DNA of 64,000 nucleotides from Marinobacter mobilis (GCF_900106945.1 NZ_FNNE01000005.1:284932-348931); one strand, 5' to 3'. Counted from the stretch's first letter, positions 53,201 to 62,983 are shown. A program made the numbers and translations. Notes: generated by a model from the sequence alone, not told the origin.

Positions 53201-54637
53201 ATGATCAAACCGGCACGCTATATTGTTGTTATTCTGTTCGTTCTGGCCGTCGCGGGCACCTTTGGTTTGTTCCAGGTCCGCGCGACCATCAATGAGCCCG
53301 CGGGCCTGCTGACGCCCTGGCCTCACAACGGCACCAACTTGCGAATCACCTCCGTTCGTCTGTACGACCCCGACAGTGGCGATCTCAAGTCGGTCGATGC
53401 GGTCGACATCCGCCACGGTCGCATTACCGCTATCTACGGTACTGGCGATTCCATACCTGACCATTACGGGGCGACCCTGGAAGGCAGACAGCGGGTCCTG
53501 CTTCCGGGTCTCACCGACTTTCACGTTCATCTGGGGGCGTCGGATGGCCGTCCCCCCTGGGCGATGGACGGTCTTGCCATGGTCTCGGTAGCGAGCCAGC
53601 GCGAAGCCTTCCTCTACAGCGGCATCACCGCCGTCGTCGAAGGCTCACCCAATGCGCTGGCGGCGCTGGATCAGGCACTGGCACCCTCCCCGAGGGTCTA
53701 CCCGTCCACCCGCATGATCACCGCTCTCGATGGCCATCCGATCCCCATGTACCAGGAATTTGTACCCTGGCCCATGACCGGGCTGGTGATCGACGAACAG
53801 GTGCTGGCTATTGCGTCCGCAGATACCAGTGCAGGGGCTATCGAGGCCCTGGTGAACGGCCCCGGTCATCACGTCAAACTGGTGCTGGACGGCGCCATAC
53901 CCTGGGACTCGCCCAGACTGACAGAGGCGGATGTGGCCGCTGTTGTCAAACACGCCCATGCCGCAGGCAAACCGGTGTACGTTCACATTGGCAGCGCGCA
54001 GGATGCGGTGATGGCGGCACGGGCCGGGGCCGATGTGCTGATGCACACGCCGTATGTCGATCTGCTGAGTGACAGTGACCTGGCCGAGCTGAAAGCCTCA
54101 GGGGTGGCCGTGGTCACCACCGCCCAGATCTGGGAGTGGTTCCAGCGGGGCCTGAACAAACAGCCCGCCCTCACCGGCCTGGAGCGACAGCTGGCCTCAC
54201 CCGGGTTACTGGCCGCTTGGGCCGACGACTGGCACCGCGCCAGCGCGGACTATCAGTCCACCACCTTTTCCCAGGACTATCTCGCCCGGCTGTCCGGCTT
54301 CAACGCCAACCTGACCGAGAACCTGAAACGGCTGTATCAGGCAGGTATTCCACAGATTGCCGGCACCGATACCGGCATTCCCGGGCTCACACCCGGCGCC
54401 TCCCTTATTCGCGAATTGCAGTTACTGCAGTCCTACGGTCTGGCTGCCCCGGACCTCCTGCGCATGGCAACCTCCGCGCCTGGCACCCTGCTCGGCGACA
54501 GCAATTCCGGCCGCATTCAGCCTGGCAGCGCCGCCGATCTAGTGCTGGTGGAAGGCGATCCGACCAGCGACGTCTCAGCCCTGGCCGAGCTCGCGTATGT
54601 GATTCAGGCCGGCGTGGTTTACCAGCGTCGTCAGTAG
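53201..54637 (+). CDS. Membrane-anchored amidohydrolase
   Basis: Metal-dependent amidohydrolase of 478 residues with an N-terminal membrane helix (YIVVILFVLAVAGTFGLFQV), so it probably faces the periplasm. The TIM-barrel metal site is DFHVHLG, a carbamylated Lys candidate in HHVKLVLDG, HIGS, LMHTPY and the catalytic Asp in AGTDTGIPG. It resembles imidazolonepropionase-like hydrolases. The ECF41 sigma gene lies 18 bases upstream, so it is the likely output of that regulon. Known ECF41 partners are mostly carboxymuconolactone decarboxylases, oxidoreductases or epimerases, so this pairing is unusual. Confidence 0.88.
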   Translation: MIKPARYIVVILFVLAVAGTFGLFQVRATINEPAGLLTPWPHNGTNLRITSVRLYDPDSGDLKSVDAVDIRHGRITAIYGTGDSIPDHYGATLEGRQRVLLPGLTDFHVHLGASDGRPPWAMDGLAMVSVASQREAFLYSGITAVVEGSPNALAALDQALAPSPRVYPSTRMITALDGHPIPMYQEFVPWPMTGLVIDEQVLAIASADTSAGAIEALVNGPGHHVKLVLDGAIPWDSPRLTEADVAAVVKHAHAAGKPVYVHIGSAQDAVMAARAGADVLMHTPYVDLLSDSDLAELKASGVAVVTTAQIWEWFQRGLNKQPALTGLERQLASPGLLAAWADDWHRASADYQSTTFSQDYLARLSGFNANLTENLKRLYQAGIPQIAGTDTGIPGLTPGASLIRELQLLQSYGLAAPDLLRMATSAPGTLLGDSNSGRIQPGSAADLVLVEGDPTSDVSALAELAYVIQAGVVYQRRQ

Positions 54638-54714
54638 CCACTGGCGAACTCCGGTCTTCGGGATTATGGTTCAAGTGTTCAGGATTCCGGAGAGCCACCT
54701 GGCGGAGGCCGCAC

Positions 54715-55407
54715 GTGTGTGGACGCTATAACATCATCGACGACGCCGATGTACGCCACCTGATGGATGTGCTTGGTGTCGATCTGTACCCGCAAACCCG
54801 ACTTAACGTCGCGCCGGGGAGCCTGGGTTCGATTGTCTATGACGCAGGTATGGGACGCACCCTTGATAGCGCCCTGTGGTCGCTGCTGATCGAACCCCAC
54901 CCTGGCACCACCGGTTTCCGGCCATCCCCCAGGTACAGTACGTTCAATGCCCGTGCCGACAGGCTGGGCAGCAGCCCACTCTGGAAGGAACGCTTCGCCA
55001 ACCAGCGCGCGATTGTACCGGCCAGCGGCTTTCACGAATGGACCGGGCCTGTGGGCCACAAGCAGTGCTATAACATCCGCGCCAGTGAGGGAGCCATTGC
55101 GTTTGCGGGCCTCTATGAAATCTGGGAGTTTGATGGCCAGCGGGTAGCGTCCTTCACCATCATCACCTTACCCGCTCACCCCCGGTTCGCTCATATTCAC
55201 CCGCAGAGTGTGCCGCTGATGTTGCGGCCCGAGGATTTTGATACCTGGCTGGATCCACAGCTGACCCATACCGATCCATTCCAGCACCTGTTACAGCCGC
55301 AGATTCGGGTGACCCTCGAGGTCGCACCTGTCCGGTCACCCGACGATCTCAAGCCGCTGACCGCAGCCACCACAATCGCAGCGGACCGATCAGCGGTGCC
55401 CGGCTAA
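54715..55407 (+). CDS. SRAP/YedK (HMCES-like) abasic-site DNA shield
   Basis: 230 residues of the SOS-response-associated peptidase family, which crosslinks to abasic sites in single-stranded DNA. The start is GTG with GGAGG upstream, giving Met-C2; after Met removal Cys2 is the crosslinking residue. N31 (LNVAPG), E109 (SGFHEW) and a His in FAHIHPQSVPLML complete the active site. The longer in-frame reading frame upstream overlaps the amidohydrolase and is rejected because it would bury Cys2. Confidence 0.93.
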   Translation: MCGRYNIIDDADVRHLMDVLGVDLYPQTRLNVAPGSLGSIVYDAGMGRTLDSALWSLLIEPHPGTTGFRPSPRYSTFNARADRLGSSPLWKERFANQRAIVPASGFHEWTGPVGHKQCYNIRASEGAIAFAGLYEIWEFDGQRVASFTIITLPAHPRFAHIHPQSVPLMLRPEDFDTWLDPQLTHTDPFQHLLQPQIRVTLEVAPVRSPDDLKPLTAATTIAADRSAVPG

Positions 55408-55423
55408 CGTCGGGCCAGGCGTA

Positions 55424-55966
55424 TCAGGCCGTCAGTGCACGCTTGCGACGTGGCAGGTAACGGAAACCGATTTCCTGCAACACCGTCATCGGCATCTGCT
55501 TGCGCTCCGCCCAGTAGAACCACCAGTGTTGACGGCCATTGGGGGTATCCACCAGGCCCTGATGGAAAACGTTGGGAATGACCCGGCTGTGGGTCTGGAA
55601 GACCTTTTCGATACGGGTTCCGGCCAGAATATAGCTCTGCCCGGACCGCCAGCATTCAAGGGCAATGATCAGCCCCGCCAGGGAACAATGGAAGGGTGTC
55701 CGCTCGGTCAGGAAATAGCAGGTGATCTCCACCACATCCGACAGGCTGAACGGCAGTTGCGCACAGTGGGGCCCTAACATGGCAGCGTAACGCAACTGCG
55801 GACCGTTGTTGAGCACAAAACCGCCGATCATCGTGCCCTTGCGATACAGACCAAACACCCCGGCGCCGTAGAGATAGTCCATCGACACCGAGTTGCCAGA
55901 GGCCTTCTCAAAGCCCTCCTTGAACGCGGTCAGTTGGGCTTCATCCGTCAGTCGTTTGTAGTACAT
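55424..55966 (-). CDS. Conserved protein of unknown function
   Basis: 180-residue soluble protein that I do not recognise. It has alternating short strands and helices (GVFGLYRKGTMIGGFVLNNG, SDVVEITCYFLTERTPF, LAGLIIALECWRSGQSYILAG) reminiscent of a GNAT-like alpha/beta fold without a clear acetyl-CoA loop. It ends with the basic RRKRALTA. A good AAGGAG ribosome site sets the start. A perfect inverted repeat lies 33 bases upstream and may be its operator. Confidence 0.75.
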   Translation of the reverse strand: MYYKRLTDEAQLTAFKEGFEKASGNSVSMDYLYGAGVFGLYRKGTMIGGFVLNNGPQLRYAAMLGPHCAQLPFSLSDVVEITCYFLTERTPFHCSLAGLIIALECWRSGQSYILAGTRIEKVFQTHSRVIPNVFHQGLVDTPNGRQHWWFYWAERKQMPMTVLQEIGFRYLPRRKRALTA

Positions 55967-55998
55967 CTCATAAACTCCTTAGCTTTTTGCTTGGATAA

Positions 55999-56016
55999 GA
56001 ACGTCTTATGACGTTC
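55999..56016. promoter_or_regulatory. Perfect inverted repeat upstream of unknown gene
   Basis: GAACGTC-TTAT-GACGTTC is a perfect 7-4-7 dyad, 33 bases upstream of the start of the minus-strand unknown gene and within a 256-base gap. Size and position fit a dimeric repressor or activator site. No matching regulator gene is adjacent. Confidence 0.5.
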
Positions 56017-56222
56017 ACCAATCTAGCTATGGAGAACTGCGAGACCCGGCGCAAGCATTTTTGGTTATCCTTTAGGTGCAAACGTTATCCACACCCCGTG
56101 ATCACCCACAATTCGTCACAGTTGCTCACAGGGAAGGACACGTCCCGTCGCCATACTGGTTCCTGCACCGGTCAGCGCCCGGCTGACCGCACTCAACGAC
56201 CTCCCATGACGGAACGAAAGCG

Positions 56223-56624
56223 ATGTATCGAGTGGTTTGCGCCCTGACGGCGGCGCTGTTCATCTTTATCCTGTGGATCATCTATCTGGCCGACCGGGGC
56301 GACAGCCCGCTGTTCTTTTATCTGGTCCAGCAGTGGCCCTACGGCGACAAGGCCTGCCATTTTCTGCTCTACGGCCTGCTGGCGCTGCTGCTGAATCTGA
56401 CGCTGGAGCTGAAGGTGCTGACCGTTGCGCGCATCCGGGTCTACGCCGGCACGCTGGCCGTGGCCCTGTTTGCCGTCATCGAAGAGCTCAGCCAGGCCTT
56501 GTTTCCCAACCGCACCCTGGATGCGATGGACCTGGCTGCCGATGCCGCCGGCATTCTTCTGTTCAGCCTGCTCAGCTTTGGCATCGACTGGTGCCGTCAG
56601 CGGCGCCTGGACGCTTGCCAGTGA
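56223..56624 (+). CDS. VanZ-like membrane protein
   Basis: 133 residues with about four membrane helices. The VanZ-like signature is PYGDKACHFLLYGLLALLL, then FAVIEELSQALFPNRTLDAMDLAADAAGILL. The family includes a teicoplanin-resistance protein, but members in Gram-negative bacteria have unknown function. The ATG is preceded by GGAACG. It is followed by a GNAT gene after 54 bases. Confidence 0.93.
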   Translation: MYRVVCALTAALFIFILWIIYLADRGDSPLFFYLVQQWPYGDKACHFLLYGLLALLLNLTLELKVLTVARIRVYAGTLAVALFAVIEELSQALFPNRTLDAMDLAADAAGILLFSLLSFGIDWCRQRRLDACQ

Positions 56625-56678
56625 ACGTGCACTGCGGTATCTATCGAGGCTGACTCTGCCCCGACCCAGGAAAACGCC

Positions 56679-57284
56679 GTGCCCGACACCCCCCACAACC
56701 GACGCCCCCTGATGCTGGAAACTGCCCGGCTGAAATTGCGGCAGTGGCGCCCCGAGGACCGGGCTCCGTTTGCCGCCCTCAATGCGGACCCGGAGGTCAT
56801 GGCCTATTTCCCTCACCGCCTCAGTCAGAGCCAGAGCGATCGTCTGGCTGACCAGTGCGAGGCCCTGATCAACGAGCACGGCTGGGGGTTCTGGGCGCTT
56901 GAGCGTCAGCAAAGCGGTGACTTTCTGGGGTTTGTCGGCCTGCACATGCCTGATGCCGCCCTGCCTTTTTCCCCCTGTGTCGAAATCGGCTGGCGGCTGG
57001 CCGCCCGGTATTGGGGCCAGGGCTACGCCACCGAAGCGGCCATGGCCGCACTGAGCGTTGGCTTCACTACCCTGGGGTTGGCGGAGATTGTTTCCTTTAC
57101 CGCGGTCAGTAACCGACGCTCCCGCGCAGTGATGGAACGGCTCGGCATGGTGCCGGACCCCCAGACCTTTAATCACCCGGCTCTGGCGGAGGACAGCCCG
57201 CTACGCCGCCACTGCCTGTATCGTCTCAGCGCCCGGGAATGGGCCCGAACTACCCACCCGGAGACCCTGCCAAAAATTTATTAG
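56679..57284 (+). CDS. GNAT acetyltransferase, RimJ/RimL type
   Basis: Acetyl-CoA-dependent N-acetyltransferase of 201 residues. LETARLKLRQWRPEDRAPFAALNAD at the N-terminus and EIGWRLAARYWGQGYATEAA (acetyl-CoA loop Q/R-x-x-G-x-G/A) are typical of the group acting on ribosomal proteins or small molecules. The C-terminal SRAVMERLGM motif also fits. The start is GTG with AGGA upstream. The acceptor is unknown. Confidence 0.92.
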   Translation: MPDTPHNRRPLMLETARLKLRQWRPEDRAPFAALNADPEVMAYFPHRLSQSQSDRLADQCEALINEHGWGFWALERQQSGDFLGFVGLHMPDAALPFSPCVEIGWRLAARYWGQGYATEAAMAALSVGFTTLGLAEIVSFTAVSNRRSRAVMERLGMVPDPQTFNHPALAEDSPLRRHCLYRLSAREWARTTHPETLPKIY

Positions 57285-57653
57285 ACTAAAGTCGAATATT
57301 TTTGGAACCCTATCGAGACGACCAGCGTCTGACGTCTGCACCAATTAAAAAAACAACGGTACGTGACAGAACAACAACACTAATCAACATCGACCGTGCG
57401 CCCAACAAGACTGGCATGATCGCCAGACCGGCTACCCAGACCGGGCAATAATAAAAGGGCGCACGGTGCTTTTCTTCTTCTCTCCCCGGTTCTCTGACAG
57501 GCCACCCGATTCGGTGGTCGGTGTCCATTCCCGGACCACGCTCACCCCCTCTTGATCACGTTTTTACGACACTTGCCCCCACTCCCAAGTGGCTCTATGT
57601 TGTAGGCGTTCCGGTATTCCAGCCGGACACAAGACTCATCAGGGAGAGAAACC
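57285..57653. other. 369-base noncoding gap
   Basis: No gene is supported here. It is AT-richer than its flanks, with A-runs and T-runs near 57346-57352 and 57467-57485, and a short AGACG/CGTCT stem near 57316. A promoter for the downstream exported protein is expected in the last 120 bases. I see no conserved RNA fold or long repeat. Confidence 0.55.
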
Positions 57654-58235
57654 ATGAACCGTTTACGAATCGCCGGAATGGCGCTGCTGACCATGTTGTT
57701 GCTGGCGGCCGGCCACGCGGTTGCAGAAACGTTGACAGAGCAGGACGTCAAAAACTTTATCAACAGCCTGGAGGCACTTCAGGAGCTGGAAGGGGAGTTT
57801 GCCGAACTCGCTGATGACATGAATCAGGAACCGGACAACGGGGATCCGGCGATTCCCGATCTGGGCCATCTGTTCTCCGACGCCGTGGGACGAATGGAGG
57901 GGCACCCCCAGTTCGAACAGTTCAGTGCTATTGTCAAAGACAATGGCTTCGGCAATGCGAGTGACTGGGGCGAGACCGGAGACCGGGTGTTTCGTGCCTG
58001 GATGGCCATCGAGATGCAAGGCCAGAGCAGGGCGGCCCATCAGGACGTGGCGAACGCCATCGCGGAAATTGACCGCAACCCCAGCCTGACCGCCGAGCAG
58101 AAAGCCCAGATGAAGGCCATGATGCAAGGTGCCATGTCGATGATGGAGCAGGCCAGTGACGCCCCTGAAGCCGACATCAGGGCCCTGCGCCCCCATATGG
58201 AAGAACTTCGCCGGGTCACCAGCGAGGACAACTGA
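57654..58235 (+). CDS. Exported helical protein of unknown function
   Basis: 193 residues with a signal peptide (AGMALLTMLLLAAGHAVA, cut about residue 24). The mature part is almost entirely helical and acidic, with Met-rich KAQMKAMMQGAMSMMEQA near residues 148-165. It resembles many small periplasmic helical proteins but I recognise no family. It stands alone after a 369-base gap and converges with the NSS transporter gene. GAGAG upstream supports the start. Confidence 0.75.
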   Translation: MNRLRIAGMALLTMLLLAAGHAVAETLTEQDVKNFINSLEALQELEGEFAELADDMNQEPDNGDPAIPDLGHLFSDAVGRMEGHPQFEQFSAIVKDNGFGNASDWGETGDRVFRAWMAIEMQGQSRAAHQDVANAIAEIDRNPSLTAEQKAQMKAMMQGAMSMMEQASDAPEADIRALRPHMEELRRVTSEDN

Positions 58236-58245
58236 AGGAGAGTAG

Positions 58246-58277
58246 CCCGGCTCCAGCCACAGGCCGGTGGCCGGGCA
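58246..58277. terminator. Possible bidirectional terminator hairpin
   Basis: GCCCGGC (58246-58252) and GCCGGGC (58271-58277) can pair between the two convergent genes, with an 18-base loop. No T-run is evident on either strand, so the call is weak. Confidence 0.4.
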
Positions 58278-58284
58278 ACAGGAT

Positions 58285-59682
58285 TCAGCTCATCAGGTTA
58301 TAGACGAACACCACCAGCACGGCGATGGGGGTGACGTAACGAAGCAGGTGAGTCCACAGGGAAAACATCACCGGCGACAGCGTAACGTCATTGCTCAGGG
58401 ATTCCTTTGCCACAAACCAGCCAACAAAGACCGCCGTCAGCAGCCCCGACAGTGGCAACATCACATTGGCGGTGAAGTAGTCCAGCAGATCAAAGATGGT
58501 CTTGCCTTCGAAGCGTTCAAACATCGCCAGCGGTGTCACATCAGACCACAGGTTCAGGGACAGAATCGAGGCAATACCCAACAGCCAGCAGGCGCCCCCC
58601 ACCAGCAGGGTGCTGCCCCCCCGTCCAATGATCAGCTTCTCCTCAACCCACTCCACCACCGGTTCCAGCAGCGAAATGGCCGAGGTCCAGGCCGCAAACA
58701 CCAGCAACACAAAGAACAGCGTACCAAACAGCCCTCCGAGCGGCATCTGGCCAAACGCCAGTGGCAGGGTCTGGAAGATCAGCCCCGGACCGGCACCGGC
58801 TTCCAGCTCATTGGCGAACACCACCGGAAAGATGGCCAGACCCGCCAGCAATGCAACACCGGTATCCATCACCGATACCATCACCGCCGTTCGACCAATC
58901 GACACATCCCGTCCCAGGTAGGAGCCATAGGCCACCATGATCGCCATACCCAGGCTCAGAGTGAAGAAGGCATGGCCGAGGGCGGTCAGTACTCCGTCCA
59001 TGGTCAGGGCCGAAAAGTTGGGCGAGAACAGGAAGCTCACCGCTTCAGCGAAGTGCCCTGTGGTGGTGGCATAGCCCACGGCCATCAGCAGCAAAACAAA
59101 CAACGCCGGCATCAGGATATTGACCGCCCGCTCCAGGCCCGCCTTCAGCCCCTGAGCAACCACCACGATCACCAGCAACATGAACACCGAATGCCACAAC
59201 AACAACTTACCGGGACTGGCCAGCAGGTCTGAGAAGATCGCGCCAATGGTCTCCGCATTCTGGCCGGTAAAATCACCCATCGCGGAATGACCGACATAGG
59301 AGGCCGCCCAGCCTCCGATGACCGAATAGAACGACAGGATGACAAACGCCGCGATCACGCCGATGATCGCCGACACCCGCCAGCCGGAGCTGCAATTATT
59401 GCGCTCCGCCACCATCGCCATGCTGGCGATGGGGTTATGGCGTCCACTGCGGCCAATATAGACCTCGGCCATCATGATCGGAATCCCGATGATCGCGATG
59501 CAGGCCAGGTACACCAGCACAAAGGCGCCACCGCCGTTTTCGCCCGTGATGTAGGGGAATTTCCAGATATTACCCAAGCCAACCGCGGAACCGGTTGCTG
59601 CCAGGATAAAGGCCAGACGGGACGACCACAGGCCCCGGGCCATGGTGTTTGCTGAGCCCGCCGCGGATGGGGTATCGGTCAT
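58285..59682 (-). CDS. Sodium-dependent transporter, NSS family
   Basis: Sodium-coupled amino acid/osmolyte transporter with the LeuT fold, 465 residues and about 11-12 membrane helices. The TM1 signature is GSAVGLGNIWKFPYITGENGG, then FVLVYLACIAIIGIPIMMAE. The substrate could be amino acids or related solutes; it cannot be read off. Only 16 bases separate it from the chemoreceptor gene upstream on the same strand. Confidence 0.95.
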   Translation of the reverse strand: MTDTPSAAGSANTMARGLWSSRLAFILAATGSAVGLGNIWKFPYITGENGGGAFVLVYLACIAIIGIPIMMAEVYIGRSGRHNPIASMAMVAERNNCSSGWRVSAIIGVIAAFVILSFYSVIGGWAASYVGHSAMGDFTGQNAETIGAIFSDLLASPGKLLLWHSVFMLLVIVVVAQGLKAGLERAVNILMPALFVLLLMAVGYATTTGHFAEAVSFLFSPNFSALTMDGVLTALGHAFFTLSLGMAIMVAYGSYLGRDVSIGRTAVMVSVMDTGVALLAGLAIFPVVFANELEAGAGPGLIFQTLPLAFGQMPLGGLFGTLFFVLLVFAAWTSAISLLEPVVEWVEEKLIIGRGGSTLLVGGACWLLGIASILSLNLWSDVTPLAMFERFEGKTIFDLLDYFTANVMLPLSGLLTAVFVGWFVAKESLSNDVTLSPVMFSLWTHLLRYVTPIAVLVVFVYNLMS

Positions 59683-59698
59683 TGCGGTTCCTGTAGAT

Positions 59699-61276
59699 CT
59701 ATTTGTTCAGATTGGTATTGAAGCGGGCAACCAGATCCTTCAGGCCAGCGGACATATCCCGCAACTGGTCACTGAACGATTTGGCGGATTCCGCTTTTTC
59801 GTTGCTGTGATCCGCCAGCTCAGCGATGTTGACCACCTGCTGGTTGATCTCCTCGGATACCTGGCTTTGTTCCTCAAACGCCGCAGACATGCTGATAAAG
59901 CTGTCAGAGATTCGAGCGATGGAGGTCACGATATCCTGTAGCGACTGTTCGGCCGCACGTACCTTGTCCAGCCCCTGGCCGGCCATGGCTTCACCTTCTT
60001 TCGTCGCCTGCACCGCCTGGGCCACCTGGGCCTGGAAATCGCCGATGACTTCCTGGATGCTGATGGTGGACTCCCGGGTACGGGCCGCCAAAGAGCGCAC
60101 TTCATCCGCCACCACCGCAAAGCCACGGCCCTGTTCTCCGGCCCGGGCAGCCTCAATGGCAGCGTTGAGCGCCAGCAGGTTGGTCTGATCGGCAATATCC
60201 GAGATCAGCCGGGTGGCTTCACCGATACTTTCCGTGGACTCCCCCAGACGGCTGATGGCACTGCCAATCGCCCCCACACGGTCAACCAGCTGCTCGATCG
60301 CCTGCAATGCCTCGGCGCTGAGATGGCCGCCAGAGGCGGCGTGCTCGTTGGCTTCCTCGGCCACGCGGGCATTGTCGGTGACGGTTTCCGCCACTTCCTG
60401 GATCGACACCGTCATTTCATTGATCGCCGAGGCGGTCATGTCGGTCTCCGCCCTTTGCCGGGCAATCGCCTCGGCACCTTCGGAGATCAGGCGGTTGCTG
60501 TACTCGGCATTTTCCACCAGTTGCTCTGACTGATCCTCAATACGGGTCAGCGCCGTACTGATACGCGCGCCTTCACTGATCAGCATCATCGATAACTGGG
60601 CAAACAAACCGCTTTCGTCGGAATAGGTCCGCGCCACCAACGGATCTTTGAACGCATCCGGGCGGATGTCCAGCAGTCGCTTCAGCCGTGCGGTCATTGA
60701 CCGCAACAACAGGCTGACTCCAATGACGTGTGCCCCCACCACCAACCCGATAGCCAGGGCCGGCTGTTCAAGTTCCAGGGCCAGCAGGGAGAGAATCAGC
60801 GAAACCAGGAACGGCCAGCCGGATTTCAGTACCGACCCCAGACGTCCGGTCAGGAACATCAAACCTTTACCGCTGTTGATCTCCCGATACAGTCGTTCCG
60901 CCCGCTGAACCTCCTCCCGGCCTGGAGATACCCGTACCGATTCGTAGCCCACCGCCTGGCCGTTTTCCAGGATCGGCGTGACATAGGCGCTGACCCAGTA
61001 ATGATCACCGTTCTTGGCGCGGTTCTTGACCACCCCCATCCACGGTTTGCCAGCAGAGATGGTCTCCCACATAGCCTTGAACACGGGCGGCGGCATATCC
61101 GGATGACGAATGATGTTGTGGGCCTGCCCCACCAGCTCATCCCGGGTGAACCCACTGATATCGACAAAATCATCGTTGCAGTAGGTAATGACGCCTTTGA
61201 GGTTGGTCGTGGTGATCAGACGACTGCCCTCTTTCATCCGTACTTCTTGCTGGGTGACGGGTAAATTCTTACGCAT
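59699..61276 (-). CDS. Aer-like methyl-accepting chemotaxis protein
   Basis: Chemoreceptor of 525 residues of the Aer type: an N-terminal PAS domain (about 20-120; [20 protein letters not shown] and [13 protein letters not shown], as in FAD-binding redox sensors), two membrane helices (about 150-190), a short linker and a cytoplasmic signalling coiled-coil. The hairpin tip is [19 protein letters not shown]. It probably senses redox or oxygen rather than an external ligand. It precedes the NSS gene by 16 bases. Confidence 0.94.
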   Translation of the reverse strand: MRKNLPVTQQEVRMKEGSRLITTTNLKGVITYCNDDFVDISGFTRDELVGQAHNIIRHPDMPPPVFKAMWETISAGKPWMGVVKNRAKNGDHYWVSAYVTPILENGQAVGYESVRVSPGREEVQRAERLYREINSGKGLMFLTGRLGSVLKSGWPFLVSLILSLLALELEQPALAIGLVVGAHVIGVSLLLRSMTARLKRLLDIRPDAFKDPLVARTYSDESGLFAQLSMMLISEGARISTALTRIEDQSEQLVENAEYSNRLISEGAEAIARQRAETDMTASAINEMTVSIQEVAETVTDNARVAEEANEHAASGGHLSAEALQAIEQLVDRVGAIGSAISRLGESTESIGEATRLISDIADQTNLLALNAAIEAARAGEQGRGFAVVADEVRSLAARTRESTISIQEVIGDFQAQVAQAVQATKEGEAMAGQGLDKVRAAEQSLQDIVTSIARISDSFISMSAAFEEQSQVSEEINQQVVNIAELADHSNEKAESAKSFSDQLRDMSAGLKDLVARFNTNLNK

Positions 61277-61449
61277 GCTGTTTTTATCCCTGACAATGGA
61301 TAAGCCGGAATTGCTGGGTTCCGGTTAGGGGAGATCAGTTTTCAGAAAGTGTAGCAAAGCGGAGCCAGAACCACTGTCAAACCGCGTAAACCGCGTAAAC
61401 CGCGCGCGCCAGCTACCTTCGCACGTACTTTAACTATCGGCAGGAGCCA

Positions 61450-62313
61450 CTAGACCTGAAGGGCCCGATGCCGGTAACGGGCATTCAGCCACAAGGATAG
61501 CCCAATCACCCCGCCACCGACGGACAAACGTAGCAAATCTGCATCCCTGTTCCATATAAGGAGATTAACCAACAGACCCGCCGGTACCAGGGCATTGTTC
61601 ATGACCGCCAGCGTACCGGCATCGACCTGGCAGGCGCCCCGGTTCCACAGGAAGAAACCCAGTCCGGACGCCACCAGTCCCAGCCAGGCCAGAATGCCCC
61701 ATTGCAAAGCGGTTGCCGGCAGGCGCTCGCCATTCCCGAAGATCAGGTACGACGGTAACGCCACCAGCAAGGCGCCGAGAAAGAAATAACCGAAGGTCCG
61801 GTACGCCGCAGCATGGCCGGCGTAGCGATGCATCAGGTGTTTGTAGCCGACCTGACCAGCAGCAAAGGTGACGTTGGCGAGCTGCAACAACAGGAAGCCC
61901 ACCAGGAAATCCTCGCTGAGGCCATCGTAACGGATAATACCGGCACCAAGCGTCGCCACCGCGGCGGCCAGCAGGGCAACCGGCGTAAACTGGCGGCGGA
62001 AAGCATCGTCGATCAGCGTCACATACAGCGGCGTGAAAATGGTAAACAGCAGGACTTCCGGAACCGTGAGGTAGGAGAAAGCACGATAGAGGCACAGGTA
62101 GGTCACACCGAACTGCAGGGCGCCCACTGCCAGGGTGCCAATCCGCAATCCGCCGGGAATCCCCCGCCAGCGCAGCAGTGGCAGAAACACCAGTGCCCCC
62201 AGCAATACCCGGCTGAGCACGGCGAAATCGCTGTCGACCTGACCGGCCAGGAACTCGCCGATCAGGCTGAACGAGAACGCCCACAGTATCGTGACCAGCA
62301 CCAGCAGGATCAT
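61450..62313 (-). CDS. EamA/DMT family transporter
   Basis: Drug/metabolite transporter superfamily protein of 287 residues with ten membrane helices in two EamA repeats (about 3-140 and 145-280). Typical pieces are FTPLYVTLIDDAFRR and GYFFLGALLVALPSYLIFG. It follows folE by 28 bases, so the two are likely co-transcribed. The substrate is unknown. Confidence 0.92.
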   Translation of the reverse strand: MILLVLVTILWAFSFSLIGEFLAGQVDSDFAVLSRVLLGALVFLPLLRWRGIPGGLRIGTLAVGALQFGVTYLCLYRAFSYLTVPEVLLFTIFTPLYVTLIDDAFRRQFTPVALLAAAVATLGAGIIRYDGLSEDFLVGFLLLQLANVTFAAGQVGYKHLMHRYAGHAAAYRTFGYFFLGALLVALPSYLIFGNGERLPATALQWGILAWLGLVASGLGFFLWNRGACQVDAGTLAVMNNALVPAGLLVNLLIWNRDADLLRLSVGGGVIGLSLWLNARYRHRALQV

Positions 62314-62341
62314 GCCGTTTTACCCCTGGAGAATGGCCGCC

Positions 62342-62983
62342 TCAGCCCGCGAGAAATTCCCGCCGCCGGTTCTGGTCGGAACTGAACGCTCCGCCTAGCG
62401 CGACGGTCTCGGTGGCAGAACCGCCATCCATCACCCCACGGGCCTTGACGCAGTAGTGAGTGGCGTCGATCTGGACGGCCACATCCTCAACCCCCAGCAG
62501 GGTTTGCAGGGCAACGAGAATCTGATGGGTCAGGCGTTCCTGGACCTGGGGCCGTTGCGCGAAGAAACGCACAATGCGATTGATCTTGGACAGGCCGATC
62601 ACCCGGTCGCCGGGAATGTAGGCCACCCGGGCCTTACCATCAATGGTGACAAAGTGGTGTTCACAGGTGCTCAGCACCTCGATATCGCGGATGCGGATCA
62701 TGTCATCCACACCCATTTTGTTTTCAATCTGGGAGATTTTGGGAAAGTGCCGGTAGTCCAGACCAGAGAAGACTTCGTCCACGTACATGCGGGCGATGCG
62801 GGCCGGTGTATCCGCCAGGCTGTCGTCGTTGAGGTCGAGCCCCAGGGTGGCCACCACCTGAGCCATAAGATCTCTGATGCGCTCCACTTTCTGGTCTCGG
62901 TCGAGCACATTCTCTTTCAGCGGTGTTTCCAGTCCACGCTCAATCAGGGCGGCCTGTACGGCCAGGGCTTCAGGGCTCAGCAT
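62342..62983 (-). CDS. folE: GTP cyclohydrolase I
   Basis: First step of tetrahydrofolate synthesis, GTP to 7,8-dihydroneopterin triphosphate. 213 residues, zinc enzyme. [24 protein letters not shown] holds the zinc Cys and His residues, [22 protein letters not shown] and [23 protein letters not shown] complete the core. The last motif differs from the usual CVMMRGV but keeps the third zinc Cys. It is the first gene of the folE-EamA pair and divergent from the MATE gene. Confidence 0.96.
   Translation of the reverse strand: MLSPEALAVQAALIERGLETPLKENVLDRDQKVERIRDLMAQVVATLGLDLNDDSLADTPARIARMYVDEVFSGLDYRHFPKISQIENKMGVDDMIRIRDIEVLSTCEHHFVTIDGKARVAYIPGDRVIGLSKINRIVRFFAQRPQVQERLTHQILVALQTLLGVEDVAVQIDATHYCVKARGVMDGGSATETVALGGAFSSDQNRRREFLAG

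Noticed and set aside
54136..54714. In-frame upstream extension of the SRAP/YedK gene
   Set aside because: It overlaps the amidohydrolase coding region out of frame and would bury the catalytic Cys2, which the GTG at 54715 places correctly.
61378..61407. Short tandem repeat (ACCGCGTAA units) before the chemoreceptor gene
   Set aside because: Only about three imperfect 9-base copies; too short to support a functional call.
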